Assembly: GCF_007971025.1 (NCBI RefSeq) | Contig: NZ_CP042436.1 | Location: 3,658,001-3,722,000 of the forward strand | Length of the DNA: 64,000 nucleotides | Reading direction: 5' to 3' | Source: Mucilaginibacter ginsenosidivorans | GTDB lineage: Bacteria > Bacteroidota > Bacteroidia > Sphingobacteriales > Sphingobacteriaceae | Shown here: in pieces, positions 28,561 through 38,657 of the stretch | Numbering within the stretch: the first letter of the stretch is position 1 | Layout of the letters: every line of letters starts with the position of its first letter | The notes under the pieces: model-generated | Seen by the model: the letters and a program-made list of their open reading frames with translations, nothing else | What the model was told of the DNA's origin: nothing | Database searches by the model: none | Position numbers and translations under genes: made by a program

Positions 28561-30918
28561 ATGATACGGAACTACATTAAAACCGCTTGGCGAAACCTTG
28601 TAAAAAACAAGTTTTACTCGGTTATTAATATTGCAGGATTAACCTTGGGGCTGGCCATCGGCATACTTATTTTATTATGGGTACAGGATGAACTTAGTTT
28701 TGACAGCTTTCATAAAAATGCGGCTAATATATACAGGCTGGAGATATCTGGCGGAACAGGTAAAAGCAAACAGATATTTACTGCCGGCGTGGCGCCGATA
28801 GGTCCGCTTTCAAAACAGCAGTTGCCTGATGTTACAGAGCAGGTGCGATTGACCGGGAACGGTTTTTATTCGTTATATAAATACCAGGATAAAGTATTTG
28901 GCGACGAATATGCGATGTTTGCAGACCCCTCTTTTTTTTCTGTATTTGATTTTTCATTGATCAAAGGCAACAATGCAAAACCCTTTGTTGATGACAACTC
29001 TGTGGTAATTACTGAAACAACCGCAGAAAAATTCTTCGGCCACGCCGATCCGATTGGAAAGGTTATTGTTGCCGATGATAAGCAAAATCTTATCGTCAGC
29101 GGTGTAATTGCTGATTTTCCGAAAAACTCAAGCATGCGCTATGATATGCTAATGCCGATGAGCTTTCATATGAAAGCAATGCTGAAGCAGGGCATGGATA
29201 TGAGTAACAATTTTGGGTACCTGGATTATGATACCTACCTGGTGTTGAAGCCGGGGACATCGTTAAAAACGCTTGCAACGCAAATCAGGCAGATACATTT
29301 GAACCATAAAGCCGATGATACTGATGCCGAATACCTGCTTTTGCCTTTAACTAAAATGCATTTGTATAATGCCGACATGACGGATAAGGGCATAAGTACC
29401 ATCAGGATGTTTATTGGAATTGCTTTATTGATACTGGTCATAGCGTGTATAAACTACGTTAATCTATCAACAGCACGGTCTATGCTGCGGTCGAAGGAGA
29501 TCAGTATGCGGAAAATAGTCGGCGCTGGCAAAGCGCAGCTTTTTTTTCAATTTATTATTGAAACAGCTTTGCTGTTTTCACTGGCCGCTGTGTTGGCATT
29601 GGGCCTCATTTATATGCTGATGCCAGTGTTTAATCAGGTTGCGGGTAAACAATTAGTGCTGAACCTGGCCGATTATCATATCTGGATGGTAATAGGCGCA
29701 GCTATAGTAGCCACGCTGGCTGCCTCGAGTATTTACCCGGCTATCCTGTTATCGTCTTTCGAACCATTAAAAGCGCTGAAAGGTAAAGTATCAGCTGGTG
29801 TTGGCGATATTATGTTCCGCAAGATATTGGTGGTTATCCAGTTTGCATTCTCCGTTTTACTTATCATCGGCACCATTGTTATCACCAGTCAGCTGAATTA
29901 CATCCGGTCGAAGAGCCTGGGCTTTGATAAAACAGATGTTATATCGGTATGGATGCGCGATATGGACAAACATTACGACGCGGCCAAAGCCGAATTATTG
30001 AAAGCGTCGGGGGTGTTGGATGTAACGCGTTCAAACCAAAACATTGTAAGGTTTCAGGGCTTCACCGGGTCAGTTGATTGGGATGGAAAGGATCCTAAAG
30101 ACAATATTATTATGCACCCGATAGTGGTTGATAAAGACCTGATATCGTTCTTTAAAATGAAATTGGTAGCCGGGGCTTCGTTTACCGGCGCAGTTAATGA
30201 TACTGCACATTACATTTTAAATGAAGCAGCCATCAAACAAATGGGCATAAAAGACCCTGTTGGCAAGCGTTTTACCATGCAGGGGAATAAGGGAACTATT
30301 ATTGGTGTGGTGAAGGATTTTCACTATGCTTCTATGAAAGAAAAGATAGCGCCGGCGATTTTTTGGTATGCTCCCAAATACATGAACAAAATGTATATCA
30401 AAACCATCCGTCGTGATGCGCCAAAGGCACTTGCAGTCGTAGAAAAACAGTTTAAAGCCTATAACGGGCAATACCCTTTCGGCTATGCATTTCTGGACGA
30501 TGTGTTTAACAGCCTTTACCAAAGCGAACAGCAGGAAGGTACCCTGTTCACTTATTTCGCTTCTATAGCAATCGCCATTTCTTGTTTGGGTTTATTAGGT
30601 TTGGCGGCCTACACCGCACAGATGCGTACCCGGGAGATTGGTGTACGTAAAGTATTGGGTGCCTCAGTTTCGGGGATTACCGCCATGTTATCATTCGATT
30701 TTCTGAAACTGGTGCTGATTGCCATAGCCATAGCCTCGCCGGTTGCATGGTATGCAATGAATAAATGGCTGCAGGATTTTGCTTATCGCATTGATATTCA
30801 TTGGTGGGTATTTGCAGTTGCAGGGTTATTGGCAGTAATAATTGCGTTTGCCACCATCAGTTACCAGGCTATAAAAGCAGCACTGATGAACCCGGTAAAG
30901 AGTTTGCGTAGCGAGTGA
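28561..30918 (+). CDS. ABC transporter permease, FtsX/MacB type (permease 12)
   Basis: A 785-aa permease, the shortest complete one. It is the closest relative of the protein at 3584-5956: LLILLWVQDELSFDSFHKN at the end of TM1, GTGKSKQIFTAG in the first domain, and matching TAHYILNEAAIKQMGIKDPVGK/FT in the second. The coupling loops are RSKEISMRKIVGA, again atypical like that of permease 3, and RTREIGVRKVLGA. The tail is MNPVKSLRSE. The gap to permease 11 is 60 bases. The stop TGA begins a copy of the TGATTAGTTAAC-type repeat (30916-30944). Confidence 0.94.
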   Translation: MIRNYIKTAWRNLVKNKFYSVINIAGLTLGLAIGILILLWVQDELSFDSFHKNAANIYRLEISGGTGKSKQIFTAGVAPIGPLSKQQLPDVTEQVRLTGNGFYSLYKYQDKVFGDEYAMFADPSFFSVFDFSLIKGNNAKPFVDDNSVVITETTAEKFFGHADPIGKVIVADDKQNLIVSGVIADFPKNSSMRYDMLMPMSFHMKAMLKQGMDMSNNFGYLDYDTYLVLKPGTSLKTLATQIRQIHLNHKADDTDAEYLLLPLTKMHLYNADMTDKGISTIRMFIGIALLILVIACINYVNLSTARSMLRSKEISMRKIVGAGKAQLFFQFIIETALLFSLAAVLALGLIYMLMPVFNQVAGKQLVLNLADYHIWMVIGAAIVATLAASSIYPAILLSSFEPLKALKGKVSAGVGDIMFRKILVVIQFAFSVLLIIGTIVITSQLNYIRSKSLGFDKTDVISVWMRDMDKHYDAAKAELLKASGVLDVTRSNQNIVRFQGFTGSVDWDGKDPKDNIIMHPIVVDKDLISFFKMKLVAGASFTGAVNDTAHYILNEAAIKQMGIKDPVGKRFTMQGNKGTIIGVVKDFHYASMKEKIAPAIFWYAPKYMNKMYIKTIRRDAPKALAVVEKQFKAYNGQYPFGYAFLDDVFNSLYQSEQQEGTLFTYFASIAIAISCLGLLGLAAYTAQMRTREIGVRKVLGASVSGITAMLSFDFLKLVLIAIAIASPVAWYAMNKWLQDFAYRIDIHWWVFAVAGLLAVIIAFATISYQAIKAALMNPVKSLRSE

Positions 30919-30993
30919 TTGGTTACTCGTGATCAGTTAATTAGTGAATAGAGATTAATTGAAGGTAATTTTTAATATTAAATTAAGTATTGA

Positions 30994-33411
30994 ATGAAGA
31001 AAGCAGGTGCGTTGATTGTTCTATCGTTATTATCTGTTATTGCCTATGGCCAGGCGCCTGATACATCGGCATTTACGCTGACTGTTGTGAATGAAAAATC
31101 GCAACCGGTTGATGGTGCCACGGTGCAATTGCTAAAGGCGGACAAATTAGTAAAAGCAGCCATAACCGACGGAAAGGGGGTGGCTGCATTCAGCAACATC
31201 AGCGGGGGCGATTATACTTTTTCGATCACATATACCGGGTATGTAAAGAAAAACTCAGCGGTTTATCATTTTCCTTCAGACCTAAAAACCAGCACACTTG
31301 CGCTGGAGCCTTCTGGCACCACTTTACAGGAGGTAAGCATAACCGCCCGTAAGCCACTGATTGAGCAAAAACAGGGTAAGGTGATCGTCAATGTCGAATC
31401 ATCGGTTACCAGTGTTGGTTCTACTGTGCTGGAGGTTTTGGAAAAGTCACCCGGGGTTATTGTCGATCGCAATGGCGGTATATCGCTTAAGGGTAAAAAC
31501 GGGGTGCTGGTGATGATAGATGATAAGCCGACCTATCTTAACGGGGACGACCTGAACAATTTATTGAGTAGTATGAGTGCCGCGCAGGTGCAACAGATCG
31601 AACTGATCACCAATCCTTCTGCTAAATACGATGCCAGCGGGAACGCTGGTGTTATTAATATCAAAATTAAGAAGAACAAGCAAAAGGGTTTTAACGGTTC
31701 GCTGACCACGTCGGTAGGGCAGGGCGTTTACCCTAAGAACACCAATAGCCTGGTAATGAATTACCGTAACGGCAGGATCAATGCATTTGTCAATTATAAC
31801 GTGAACCTGGTTAAGTACCTCACCGACCTGTATGCCCTGAGAAAATACTATACTGAACAGGGCGAATTAAGTTCGATGCTGCAACAGCCGGCTTATTTTA
31901 AGGGAAATTTTGCAAACAATACAATCAAAACAGGACTGGATTATTTTATCAGTTCAAAAACTACGGTGGGAATAGTGTTGGGCGCAACTGCTATCCAGCG
32001 ATCGGGAAACAATAAAGGTATAGCCACCTGGCTGGATGCGGGCGGTACAGCCGACTCGGCTATTGCAACGACCAATAAAAACAGCAGCCGGTTCCGCAAT
32101 GGTTCCATCAATCTGAATGCGCGGCATACCATATCAGATAAACAGGACATTGCCGCCGACTTTGACTGGCTCCATTACGGCATCCGGACAAATGAGAATT
32201 TTGACAACCAGTTTTTGGCAGAGGGTGGTTACGATGAAAAATCGCGGGGGAACATACCAACCACTATTAATATAACCTCTGGAAAAGTGGATTATACCCT
32301 GAAGACGAGCAAGAAAGGCACATTTTCGGCCGGGGGGAAAACATCCCACAGCGCGACGGATAACAGCGCTTTTTACCAGAATTATAACGGCGCCCAATGG
32401 GTTGACGATAATACCAAGAACAATCATTTTATTTACAGCGAGAATATTCATGCGCTATACGGCAATTTCGACGGGCGTTTCGGGGCAGTAAGCGTAGAGG
32501 CGGGGATACGGTACGAACATACTGACTACCATGCACATCAGCTGGGCAATGCCATACAGGCTGACTCGGCTTTCTCCCGTAATTACGGCGGATTTTTTCC
32601 GAGCGGCAATATTAGTCTACAGGCGGATTCGTCGCATACGTTCACCTTTACAGCGGGCAGGCGTATTGACAGGCCGCCCTTTCAAAGCCTGAATCCTTTC
32701 TATTTTATCATCAACAAATACACCTACCAAACAGGCAACCCATTCCTGCTGCCGCAATACAGCTGGAACCTTGAGCTTAGTCACCAATACAAGGACCTGC
32801 TTACAAGCAGTGTTTCCTACAGCCGCATAACCAATTATTTTTCACAGCTATTTCTTGCCGATCCGGCAAGGGGTGTCCTTTTGTATTCGCAGGGCAACGT
32901 GGGGCACACCAACAACTTTGGCGTAACCGAAGCTTTGTCGGTTTCGCCTTTCAAATGGTGGTCGCTCAATTTGCAGGCGGTTTACAACCACAAACAGCTG
33001 AATGGCTTTAACGGCAATAATTACAGCAGTTATATCGATCAGTTAAATGTGAGCACCACGAATCAGTTTACCGTAGCAAAGTACACAGCCGAATTATCCG
33101 GTTTTTACACCACACACGCACGAAATGATATTCAGGAATATTTGTACCCAACAGGGCAACTTTCGGTCGGTATTTCGAAACCCATATTGAATAAAAAAGC
33201 AACTATTAAACTGACGGCACGGGATATTCTATATACTAATGCAATGGAGGGATTGACACAGTTCCCCGGAGCAACAGAATATTTTAAGCTTAAGCGTGAT
33301 TCGCGGGTGGTAACGCTTTCATTTACTTACCGGTTTGGCAAAGCTTATAAAATCAATAAAAGAACCGAAGGCAGTGCTGCAGATGAAGCGGACAGGGTAG
33401 GGAACGGCTAA
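30994..33411 (+). CDS. Outer-membrane beta-barrel protein (CarboxypepD_reg-like plus OMP_b-brl_3 type)
   Basis: The 805-aa product has a signal peptide (MKKAGALIVLSLLSVIAYG). A carboxypeptidase-regulatory-like beta-sandwich follows at about 25-110 (VNEKSQPVDGATVQLL, then SGGDYTFSITYTGY). Next is a plug-like region at about 120-225 (LEVLEKSPGVIVDRNGGISL; IELITNPSAKYDASGNAGVI). The rest is a long C-terminal beta-barrel rich in alternating aromatic and polar residues, with a terminal strand near VVTLSFTYRFG. About 20 charged residues follow that strand. The plug and barrel are like TonB-dependent-receptor relatives typical of Bacteroidota, but no TonB box is obvious. It lies between permeases 12 and 13 with short gaps (75 and 38 bases), so it is likely co-expressed with them. 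A role as outer-membrane partner is inference from position only. Confidence 0.86.
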   Translation: MKKAGALIVLSLLSVIAYGQAPDTSAFTLTVVNEKSQPVDGATVQLLKADKLVKAAITDGKGVAAFSNISGGDYTFSITYTGYVKKNSAVYHFPSDLKTSTLALEPSGTTLQEVSITARKPLIEQKQGKVIVNVESSVTSVGSTVLEVLEKSPGVIVDRNGGISLKGKNGVLVMIDDKPTYLNGDDLNNLLSSMSAAQVQQIELITNPSAKYDASGNAGVINIKIKKNKQKGFNGSLTTSVGQGVYPKNTNSLVMNYRNGRINAFVNYNVNLVKYLTDLYALRKYYTEQGELSSMLQQPAYFKGNFANNTIKTGLDYFISSKTTVGIVLGATAIQRSGNNKGIATWLDAGGTADSAIATTNKNSSRFRNGSINLNARHTISDKQDIAADFDWLHYGIRTNENFDNQFLAEGGYDEKSRGNIPTTINITSGKVDYTLKTSKKGTFSAGGKTSHSATDNSAFYQNYNGAQWVDDNTKNNHFIYSENIHALYGNFDGRFGAVSVEAGIRYEHTDYHAHQLGNAIQADSAFSRNYGGFFPSGNISLQADSSHTFTFTAGRRIDRPPFQSLNPFYFIINKYTYQTGNPFLLPQYSWNLELSHQYKDLLTSSVSYSRITNYFSQLFLADPARGVLLYSQGNVGHTNNFGVTEALSVSPFKWWSLNLQAVYNHKQLNGFNGNNYSSYIDQLNVSTTNQFTVAKYTAELSGFYTTHARNDIQEYLYPTGQLSVGISKPILNKKATIKLTARDILYTNAMEGLTQFPGATEYFKLKRDSRVVTLSFTYRFGKAYKINKRTEGSAADEADRVGNG

Positions 33412-33449
33412 AGGATATTTTAATACTTATGAACTTATAAACTATTATC

Positions 33450-35948
33450 ATGTTAAAAATCAACTTTAAACTTGCGTTCAGGAACATGTTCCGCAACAAG
33501 CTGTACACTACCATTAATATTATTGGTTTGGGTGTAGCCAGCGCCTTTTGTATACTGGTTTATTTATATGTAAAAAATGAGCGATCATTTGACCGCTTCC
33601 ATCATGACCAGGCACAATTGTTCAGGCTGGAAGAGTCGGATCTGTTTGCATCGCTTCAGCACGAACAGCCTAAAAAAAGCTTTTTCTCGTTTATGATGAA
33701 GGATGCCGAACAGAAAAATATGGTGGTAACCCCGCCAATTTTAGCTGAAGACTTGAAACGCAATTTTCCGGAAGTTGAAAGTGCCATTCGGTTGGGCGGA
33801 CTGGGTGACGAGATCGTACGTGCAGGTAATCAGAGTTTTAAGGAAAAAGATAATGTTACTTACGCTGACGCTGATTTTTTCAAGGTATTTAATTTCCCAT
33901 TAATATCAGGGAACCCCGCCACTGTGCTTTCCGAACAAAATAAGGTGGTGATCAGCGAACGGCTGGCGAAAAAGTATTTCGGAAATGAAAACGCGGTAGG
34001 GAAAGTTATCTCATTTCCAAACGACAACAATATGCTTTTTACTGTGGGCGGTGTGTCTGAAAATTTCCCGGCAAATTCAAGCCTGCAGTATGATATGGTG
34101 ATCCCTATCCAGGCTGACCCGGATTATAAAGAAAGGTTGAAGAATGGCACCAACTCATTTAGTCATCCTTTGATTTTAAAATTGAAGGCAGGTACTGATG
34201 TAGCTAAATTCAATGCAAAATTGAATGTTTTCGCAAAAACCTACTTTAAATCAGTAGTTGAATCTATGCAGAAGAACAACCCCAACAAAGTTGAAGATAT
34301 GCATTTGTACCTGCGGCCATTTGCGGATGCTCACTATAATCAAAGCGGTCCGTGGGGCCACTACACCGATCTGAAAAACATCTACCAGCTGACATGCCTT
34401 ACCTTTGTTATTTTATTCATAGCCTGTTTAAATTATATCCTGCTAACGCTCACCAGCACTATGTCGCGCTCGCAGGATGTGGGTGTGCGTAAAACTATTG
34501 GCGCGGGCCGGCTCCAGATAATCCTTCAGTATTATGCTGAAACACAATTGCTGGCATTTATTTCGGTACTGGTTGGCCTGGTGATCGCCTCGGCTTGCCT
34601 GCCATTTTTCAGTTCAATTACAGGGTCGCAATTACAATTGGCCTATTTCTCATTCGGGCAGATCGCATTGCTGTTATTTGTGCTGGCTGTTTCATTAGGG
34701 CTCATCGCAGGTATTTACCCGGCGTTAGCTATGTCGGGACTGAAACCGCTTAATATTATGCGCAGTTTCTCGGCTTACAAGCTTAACCCTGTTTTGTCAA
34801 AAGGATTGGTAGTTGTCCAGTTTACCATTTGTGTTATCCTGATCATTTCATCATTGGTGATCAATAAGCAGATGCACTTTATTAATAAAACCGACATGGG
34901 TTTCGATAAAGACCAGGTAGTTGTTTTGGGTTCGCCTTATAGCTGGTCGGATAAAGAGAAACTAAATGTACTGGAGCAGCGGATGTATAATTATGCCGCC
35001 ACGCAGCCTGCTATACAGGATATTACCAGCGCATCGTTTGTTTTTGCCGGGTATAACAGCAACGGTTATATTATCAACGGGCAAAAGACTATGTTGCAGG
35101 AACTTAATGTTGATTTCAACTATTTTTCCTTTATGAAGATCCCAATTGTAAAGGGCAGGGCATTTTCGCGGGCCATTCCGAGCGACAGCGCCAAAATTGT
35201 CCTTCCACCTAATCCCGATCTGAAAGGAAGCACCGCCAGGCATGCGGTTGTAGTAAACGAAACGTTATACGGTATGCTGGGCAAACCCGAGCTGGGTGTG
35301 CTAAATAACCAGATGGGTGGAATTATCATCGGTGTCTGCAAGGATTATCATGTTGACGATCTGACCAAAAAAATTCAGCCCGCTTACCATACCGTCAATA
35401 AAAACATAGCCGGACAAATATGGATCAAAATAAGTGCGGGAAAAAACATCGCTCAGACCCTACAGGATATCAAAACCTATTGGGATAAGGTTACCGATAA
35501 TTCACCTTTCGAATATACTTTTATGGACCAGGAGGTGGCCAAAAGTTACGATGCCTATATGCGCTGGATGGCTACTATTACTACTTCATGTATCCTGGCG
35601 ATTATCCTGGCCTGCCTCGGCCTGTTTGGGCTCTCAGGCATAACCACCATTAATCGTACAAAAGAGATCGGTATACGCAAAGTGCTTGGCGCATCCATAT
35701 CCAATTTGTTCCTGCTATTAAACAAAGGAACCATCATGCTTGCTATAGGCTCATTTATTATTGCCGTGCCTATAGCGCTTTACCTTGTCTACCAATGGCT
35801 CGATAATTTTGTTTACCGCATTAAACCTGATTGGCTATTATTCTCCATAGCCGGAGCAATTGCTATGCTGACAGCAATATTAGCGGTGAGTTACCATACT
35901 ATACGGGCGGCCCTGGCAAACCCTGTGAAGAGCCTACGGAGCGAGTAA
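33450..35948 (+). CDS. ABC transporter permease, FtsX/MacB type (permease 13, most divergent)
   Basis: The longest single permease (832 aa) and the most divergent. The start of TM1 reads NIIGLGVASAFCILVYLYV. The first core domain has an insertion around residues 68-100 (HEQPKKSFFSFMMKDAEQKN) absent from the others. The first coupling loop reads RSQDVGVRKTIGA, with Q-D in place of K-E. The second loop (RTKEIGIRKVLGA) and the ANPVKSLRSE tail are standard. In the second half LSGITTINRTKEIG replaces LAAYAAEQRTKEIG. It follows the outer-membrane barrel gene by 38 bases, so these two may work together. Confidence 0.92.
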   Translation: MLKINFKLAFRNMFRNKLYTTINIIGLGVASAFCILVYLYVKNERSFDRFHHDQAQLFRLEESDLFASLQHEQPKKSFFSFMMKDAEQKNMVVTPPILAEDLKRNFPEVESAIRLGGLGDEIVRAGNQSFKEKDNVTYADADFFKVFNFPLISGNPATVLSEQNKVVISERLAKKYFGNENAVGKVISFPNDNNMLFTVGGVSENFPANSSLQYDMVIPIQADPDYKERLKNGTNSFSHPLILKLKAGTDVAKFNAKLNVFAKTYFKSVVESMQKNNPNKVEDMHLYLRPFADAHYNQSGPWGHYTDLKNIYQLTCLTFVILFIACLNYILLTLTSTMSRSQDVGVRKTIGAGRLQIILQYYAETQLLAFISVLVGLVIASACLPFFSSITGSQLQLAYFSFGQIALLLFVLAVSLGLIAGIYPALAMSGLKPLNIMRSFSAYKLNPVLSKGLVVVQFTICVILIISSLVINKQMHFINKTDMGFDKDQVVVLGSPYSWSDKEKLNVLEQRMYNYAATQPAIQDITSASFVFAGYNSNGYIINGQKTMLQELNVDFNYFSFMKIPIVKGRAFSRAIPSDSAKIVLPPNPDLKGSTARHAVVVNETLYGMLGKPELGVLNNQMGGIIIGVCKDYHVDDLTKKIQPAYHTVNKNIAGQIWIKISAGKNIAQTLQDIKTYWDKVTDNSPFEYTFMDQEVAKSYDAYMRWMATITTSCILAIILACLGLFGLSGITTINRTKEIGIRKVLGASISNLFLLLNKGTIMLAIGSFIIAVPIALYLVYQWLDNFVYRIKPDWLLFSIAGAIAMLTAILAVSYHTIRAALANPVKSLRSE

Positions 35949-36020
35949 AAATTGCAGTTTTTAGCTGGCAGTTTGCAATTACAATAAACAAACGAACCAT
36001 TGAACAAATGAACTAACACC

Positions 36021-38420
36021 ATGATAAAAAACTATTTAAAAATAGCCTGGCGTAACCTTGTAAGGCAGCGTCTTTTCAGTCTCATCAATATTACGGGCCT
36101 GGCAGTTGGGCTTGCTGTTTGTATGCTTATCATGCTGTATGTGGCGCATGAGCACAGTTACGACCGTTTCCATAAAAATGGCGAGCGTATTTATACCCTG
36201 CACGCCAGTATAAAAATTGGCGGGCAGGCTTTGAACATGACCTATATGAGCTTTGCTGCGGGCCCGATAGTGAAGCAAAACCAACCTAAGGTGCAGGATT
36301 ATATGCGCACGATGGATAATGTCAAACAGGTTATAGTTTATGACCCGGCCAAACCAGACGTAAAATTTGCCGAAAGTAAAATGATGTTTGCCGATGCGGG
36401 CTTTTTCGATTTTTTCTCTTTTAAGTTATCATCCGGCAACCCATCTACAGTTTTGACCAGGCCATTCTCTGTTGTGCTTTCAAAGGACATGGCAAAAAAA
36501 TATTTCGGCGATAGCGATCCGGTAGGGAAAACACTCACCATAAAAAGCGATAGCGCTTATACTTATCAGGTAACCGGCGTTGCTGAAAACGCACCGTCAA
36601 ACTCATCGATCGACTTCAATTTTATAGCTTCGAACGCGAGCTTGTCATCTATGAAGGATATGAGCAACCGGATAGGCGAGCAGCAACGCATAGGTCCGGG
36701 ATCATTCAATATTTACCTGCTGCTGAAAGACAGGGCCGACACAGCACAAGTAAAACGCGTAATGCAGTCGATTGTTAAGGCCGATAAGCAAGCCTTTGAT
36801 GATGAGCGGTTTTCGCTAGAACCGCTTGCAATTACACATCTTGAAAACAATTACGGTGATACGGCCGGCACAAAGTATCTCAAAATATTCCCTATAGTTG
36901 CCGTATTGGTATTACTGCTGGCGCTAGTCAATTATATGAGTCTTTCGACCGCCAGGGCCGCTTTGCGGGCCAAAGAGGTGGGCGTTCGGAAGGTAACCGG
37001 GGCAAGCCGCACCAATATAGCCAGGCAGTTTTATGTCGAATCAGCACTTTTTACGTCTTTATCGTTCCTATTGGGCTACGTGTTGTGTTATGCCTTTAAA
37101 CCACTCTTTTTAAACGCCCTGAAACTTAAGATCGACAACAGTTTCCTGTATAGCCCATTGGTATTATTACTTATGGCCGGGCTGTTGCTGGTTACAGTTT
37201 TGATAGCCGGAAGCTACCCTTCGCTGGTATTGTCATCATTCAAACCTGTTATTACTTTGAAGGGAAAAATGAGCAAACAATCAGGTGGAGTAACGGTGCG
37301 CAGGGTATTTACGACGCTGCAATTTGCCATATCGGTAGGCCTTATCATTTGCGGCATCGTTATCGACCGTCAATTGTATTATCTACGACATGCAGAGACC
37401 GGCATCAACAAGGAAAATGTGGTTATGATACCTGTAAACAGCACCTTCGGCGAGCACTACCATGCGTTTAACCAGGAGGTGAAAAACCTTGCCGGCGTAA
37501 CTGCCGTGGCAACATCGCATTACGGCATGTTCCAGGGATACGATATGTATATGGTTAACGGCAAAAATCAAAAACAATCGTCGATGCTCCCGGCTTTAAC
37601 CGTGGATGAAAATTTTATAAGCGTACTGGGTCTTAAATGGAAATATCCACCATTGTTGAACGCACAAATTGCGGGTCGTAATAAAGTGGTGATAAACGAG
37701 GAGGCATTATCAAAACTGCAGCTGGACGCTAATCCGGTTGGCAGTTTTATAAAAGCCGGTACAGAAAATATAGAAATAATGGGGGTTGTAAAAGACTTTA
37801 ACTTTAGTACGTTGCAGGAACCCATAAAACCATTGGGCTTATTCATGGCACAGGATACAGCACGTTACTGGACTAAATTTGGCTGTAATCTTTTTGCCAG
37901 GATCGGGCCGAAGACAAATCTCCCTACGCTGATCGATGCCATAAAAGGCATTTACAAAAAATATGACAAGGACACTCCCTTTACTTATACTTTTTTGGAT
38001 GATGCTTTCAATTCACAATACCAGGCCGAAGATCGCCTGGCGTCCATATTCAGCATTTTTACCATAATAACTGTAATCCTTGCCGGTATGGGGCTATTTG
38101 GCCTGGCAGCATTTACCATCGAACAGCGAACTAAGGAAATAGGCGTACGCAAAGTGCTTGGCGCAAGCTTGTCGTCCATATCAACATTGCTTTCCAAAGA
38201 TTTTTTAAAACTGATACTGCTTTCTATTATCATTGCGTCGCCGGTGGCCTGGTGGGCCATGCACAACTGGCTGCAGGGCTTTGCCTACCGCATCAATATC
38301 CAATGGTGGATGTTTGTTTCGGCAGGAATTCTTGCTGTGGCAGTAGCGATCATCACCGTAAGCTATCACGCCATAAAAGCGGCTATTGCGAACCCGGTAG
38401 ATAGTTTGAGGAGCGAGTGA
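36021..38420 (+). CDS. ABC transporter permease, FtsX/MacB type (permease 14)
   Basis: A 799-aa permease. Coupling loops are RAKEVGVRKVTGA and RTKEIGVRKVLGA, and TM2 reads LLLALVNYMSLSTARA instead of the common LLIACINF.NLSTARS. The tail is the only one with an acidic residue in the variable position (ANPVDSLRSE). In the first periplasmic domain it has SIKIGGQALNMTYMSFAAGP in place of the shorter stretch in most others. It is preceded by the leader motif ACCATTGAAC found before several genes here, and followed by a long repeat and module D, so it probably ends the transcript that starts at module C. Confidence 0.93.
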   Translation: MIKNYLKIAWRNLVRQRLFSLINITGLAVGLAVCMLIMLYVAHEHSYDRFHKNGERIYTLHASIKIGGQALNMTYMSFAAGPIVKQNQPKVQDYMRTMDNVKQVIVYDPAKPDVKFAESKMMFADAGFFDFFSFKLSSGNPSTVLTRPFSVVLSKDMAKKYFGDSDPVGKTLTIKSDSAYTYQVTGVAENAPSNSSIDFNFIASNASLSSMKDMSNRIGEQQRIGPGSFNIYLLLKDRADTAQVKRVMQSIVKADKQAFDDERFSLEPLAITHLENNYGDTAGTKYLKIFPIVAVLVLLLALVNYMSLSTARAALRAKEVGVRKVTGASRTNIARQFYVESALFTSLSFLLGYVLCYAFKPLFLNALKLKIDNSFLYSPLVLLLMAGLLLVTVLIAGSYPSLVLSSFKPVITLKGKMSKQSGGVTVRRVFTTLQFAISVGLIICGIVIDRQLYYLRHAETGINKENVVMIPVNSTFGEHYHAFNQEVKNLAGVTAVATSHYGMFQGYDMYMVNGKNQKQSSMLPALTVDENFISVLGLKWKYPPLLNAQIAGRNKVVINEEALSKLQLDANPVGSFIKAGTENIEIMGVVKDFNFSTLQEPIKPLGLFMAQDTARYWTKFGCNLFARIGPKTNLPTLIDAIKGIYKKYDKDTPFTYTFLDDAFNSQYQAEDRLASIFSIFTIITVILAGMGLFGLAAFTIEQRTKEIGVRKVLGASLSSISTLLSKDFLKLILLSIIIASPVAWWAMHNWLQGFAYRINIQWWMFVSAGILAVAVAIITVSYHAIKAAIANPVDSLRSE

Positions 38421-38517
38421 TTAGTTAACTTGTGACCAGAGATTAGTCCAAAAGTCTACGTAAGTCGGAAAGTTCGAAAAAAACTGATCACTGATCACAA
38501 AGCACCGGTTAACTAAC
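38418..38517. repeat. TGATTAGTTAAC-type inverted repeat starting at the stop codon of permease 14
   Basis: The left part begins with the TGA stop itself (TGATTAGTTAACTTGTGACC) and the right part (38484-38517) contains CTGATCACTGATCACAAAG and ends in GGTTAACTAAC. The two parts are partly complementary over blocks (GTTAAC, TGTGA/TCACA, AGTTAAC/GTTAACT). It resembles the perfect hairpin at 782-855 in sequence and position. Confidence 0.6.
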
Positions 38518-38523
38518 TTCCAT

Positions 38524-38631
38524 TGTATCGAAACCGTACAGTGCGTGTCATATTTACGAACATATTCGTACATTCAGAATAAGGATAAATGACTGAATAT
38601 TAGATTATTGACATTTTGGTACGCGATTTAA
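38524..38631 (+). promoter_or_regulatory. Regulatory module D: tandem sites plus TTTGGTA box
   Basis: Site I is TGTATCGAAACCGTACA (38524-38540) and site II is TGTCATATTTACGAACA (38546-38562). TACGAA-CATA-TTCGTA (38555-38570) is a perfect inverted repeat, as in module B. TTTGGTA is at 38615-38621, 91 bases after site I starts, and the ATG of permease 15 is 134 bases from site I. Confidence 0.7.
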
Positions 38632-38657
38632 CGATCTGTTTATAAATAACCCATTCT

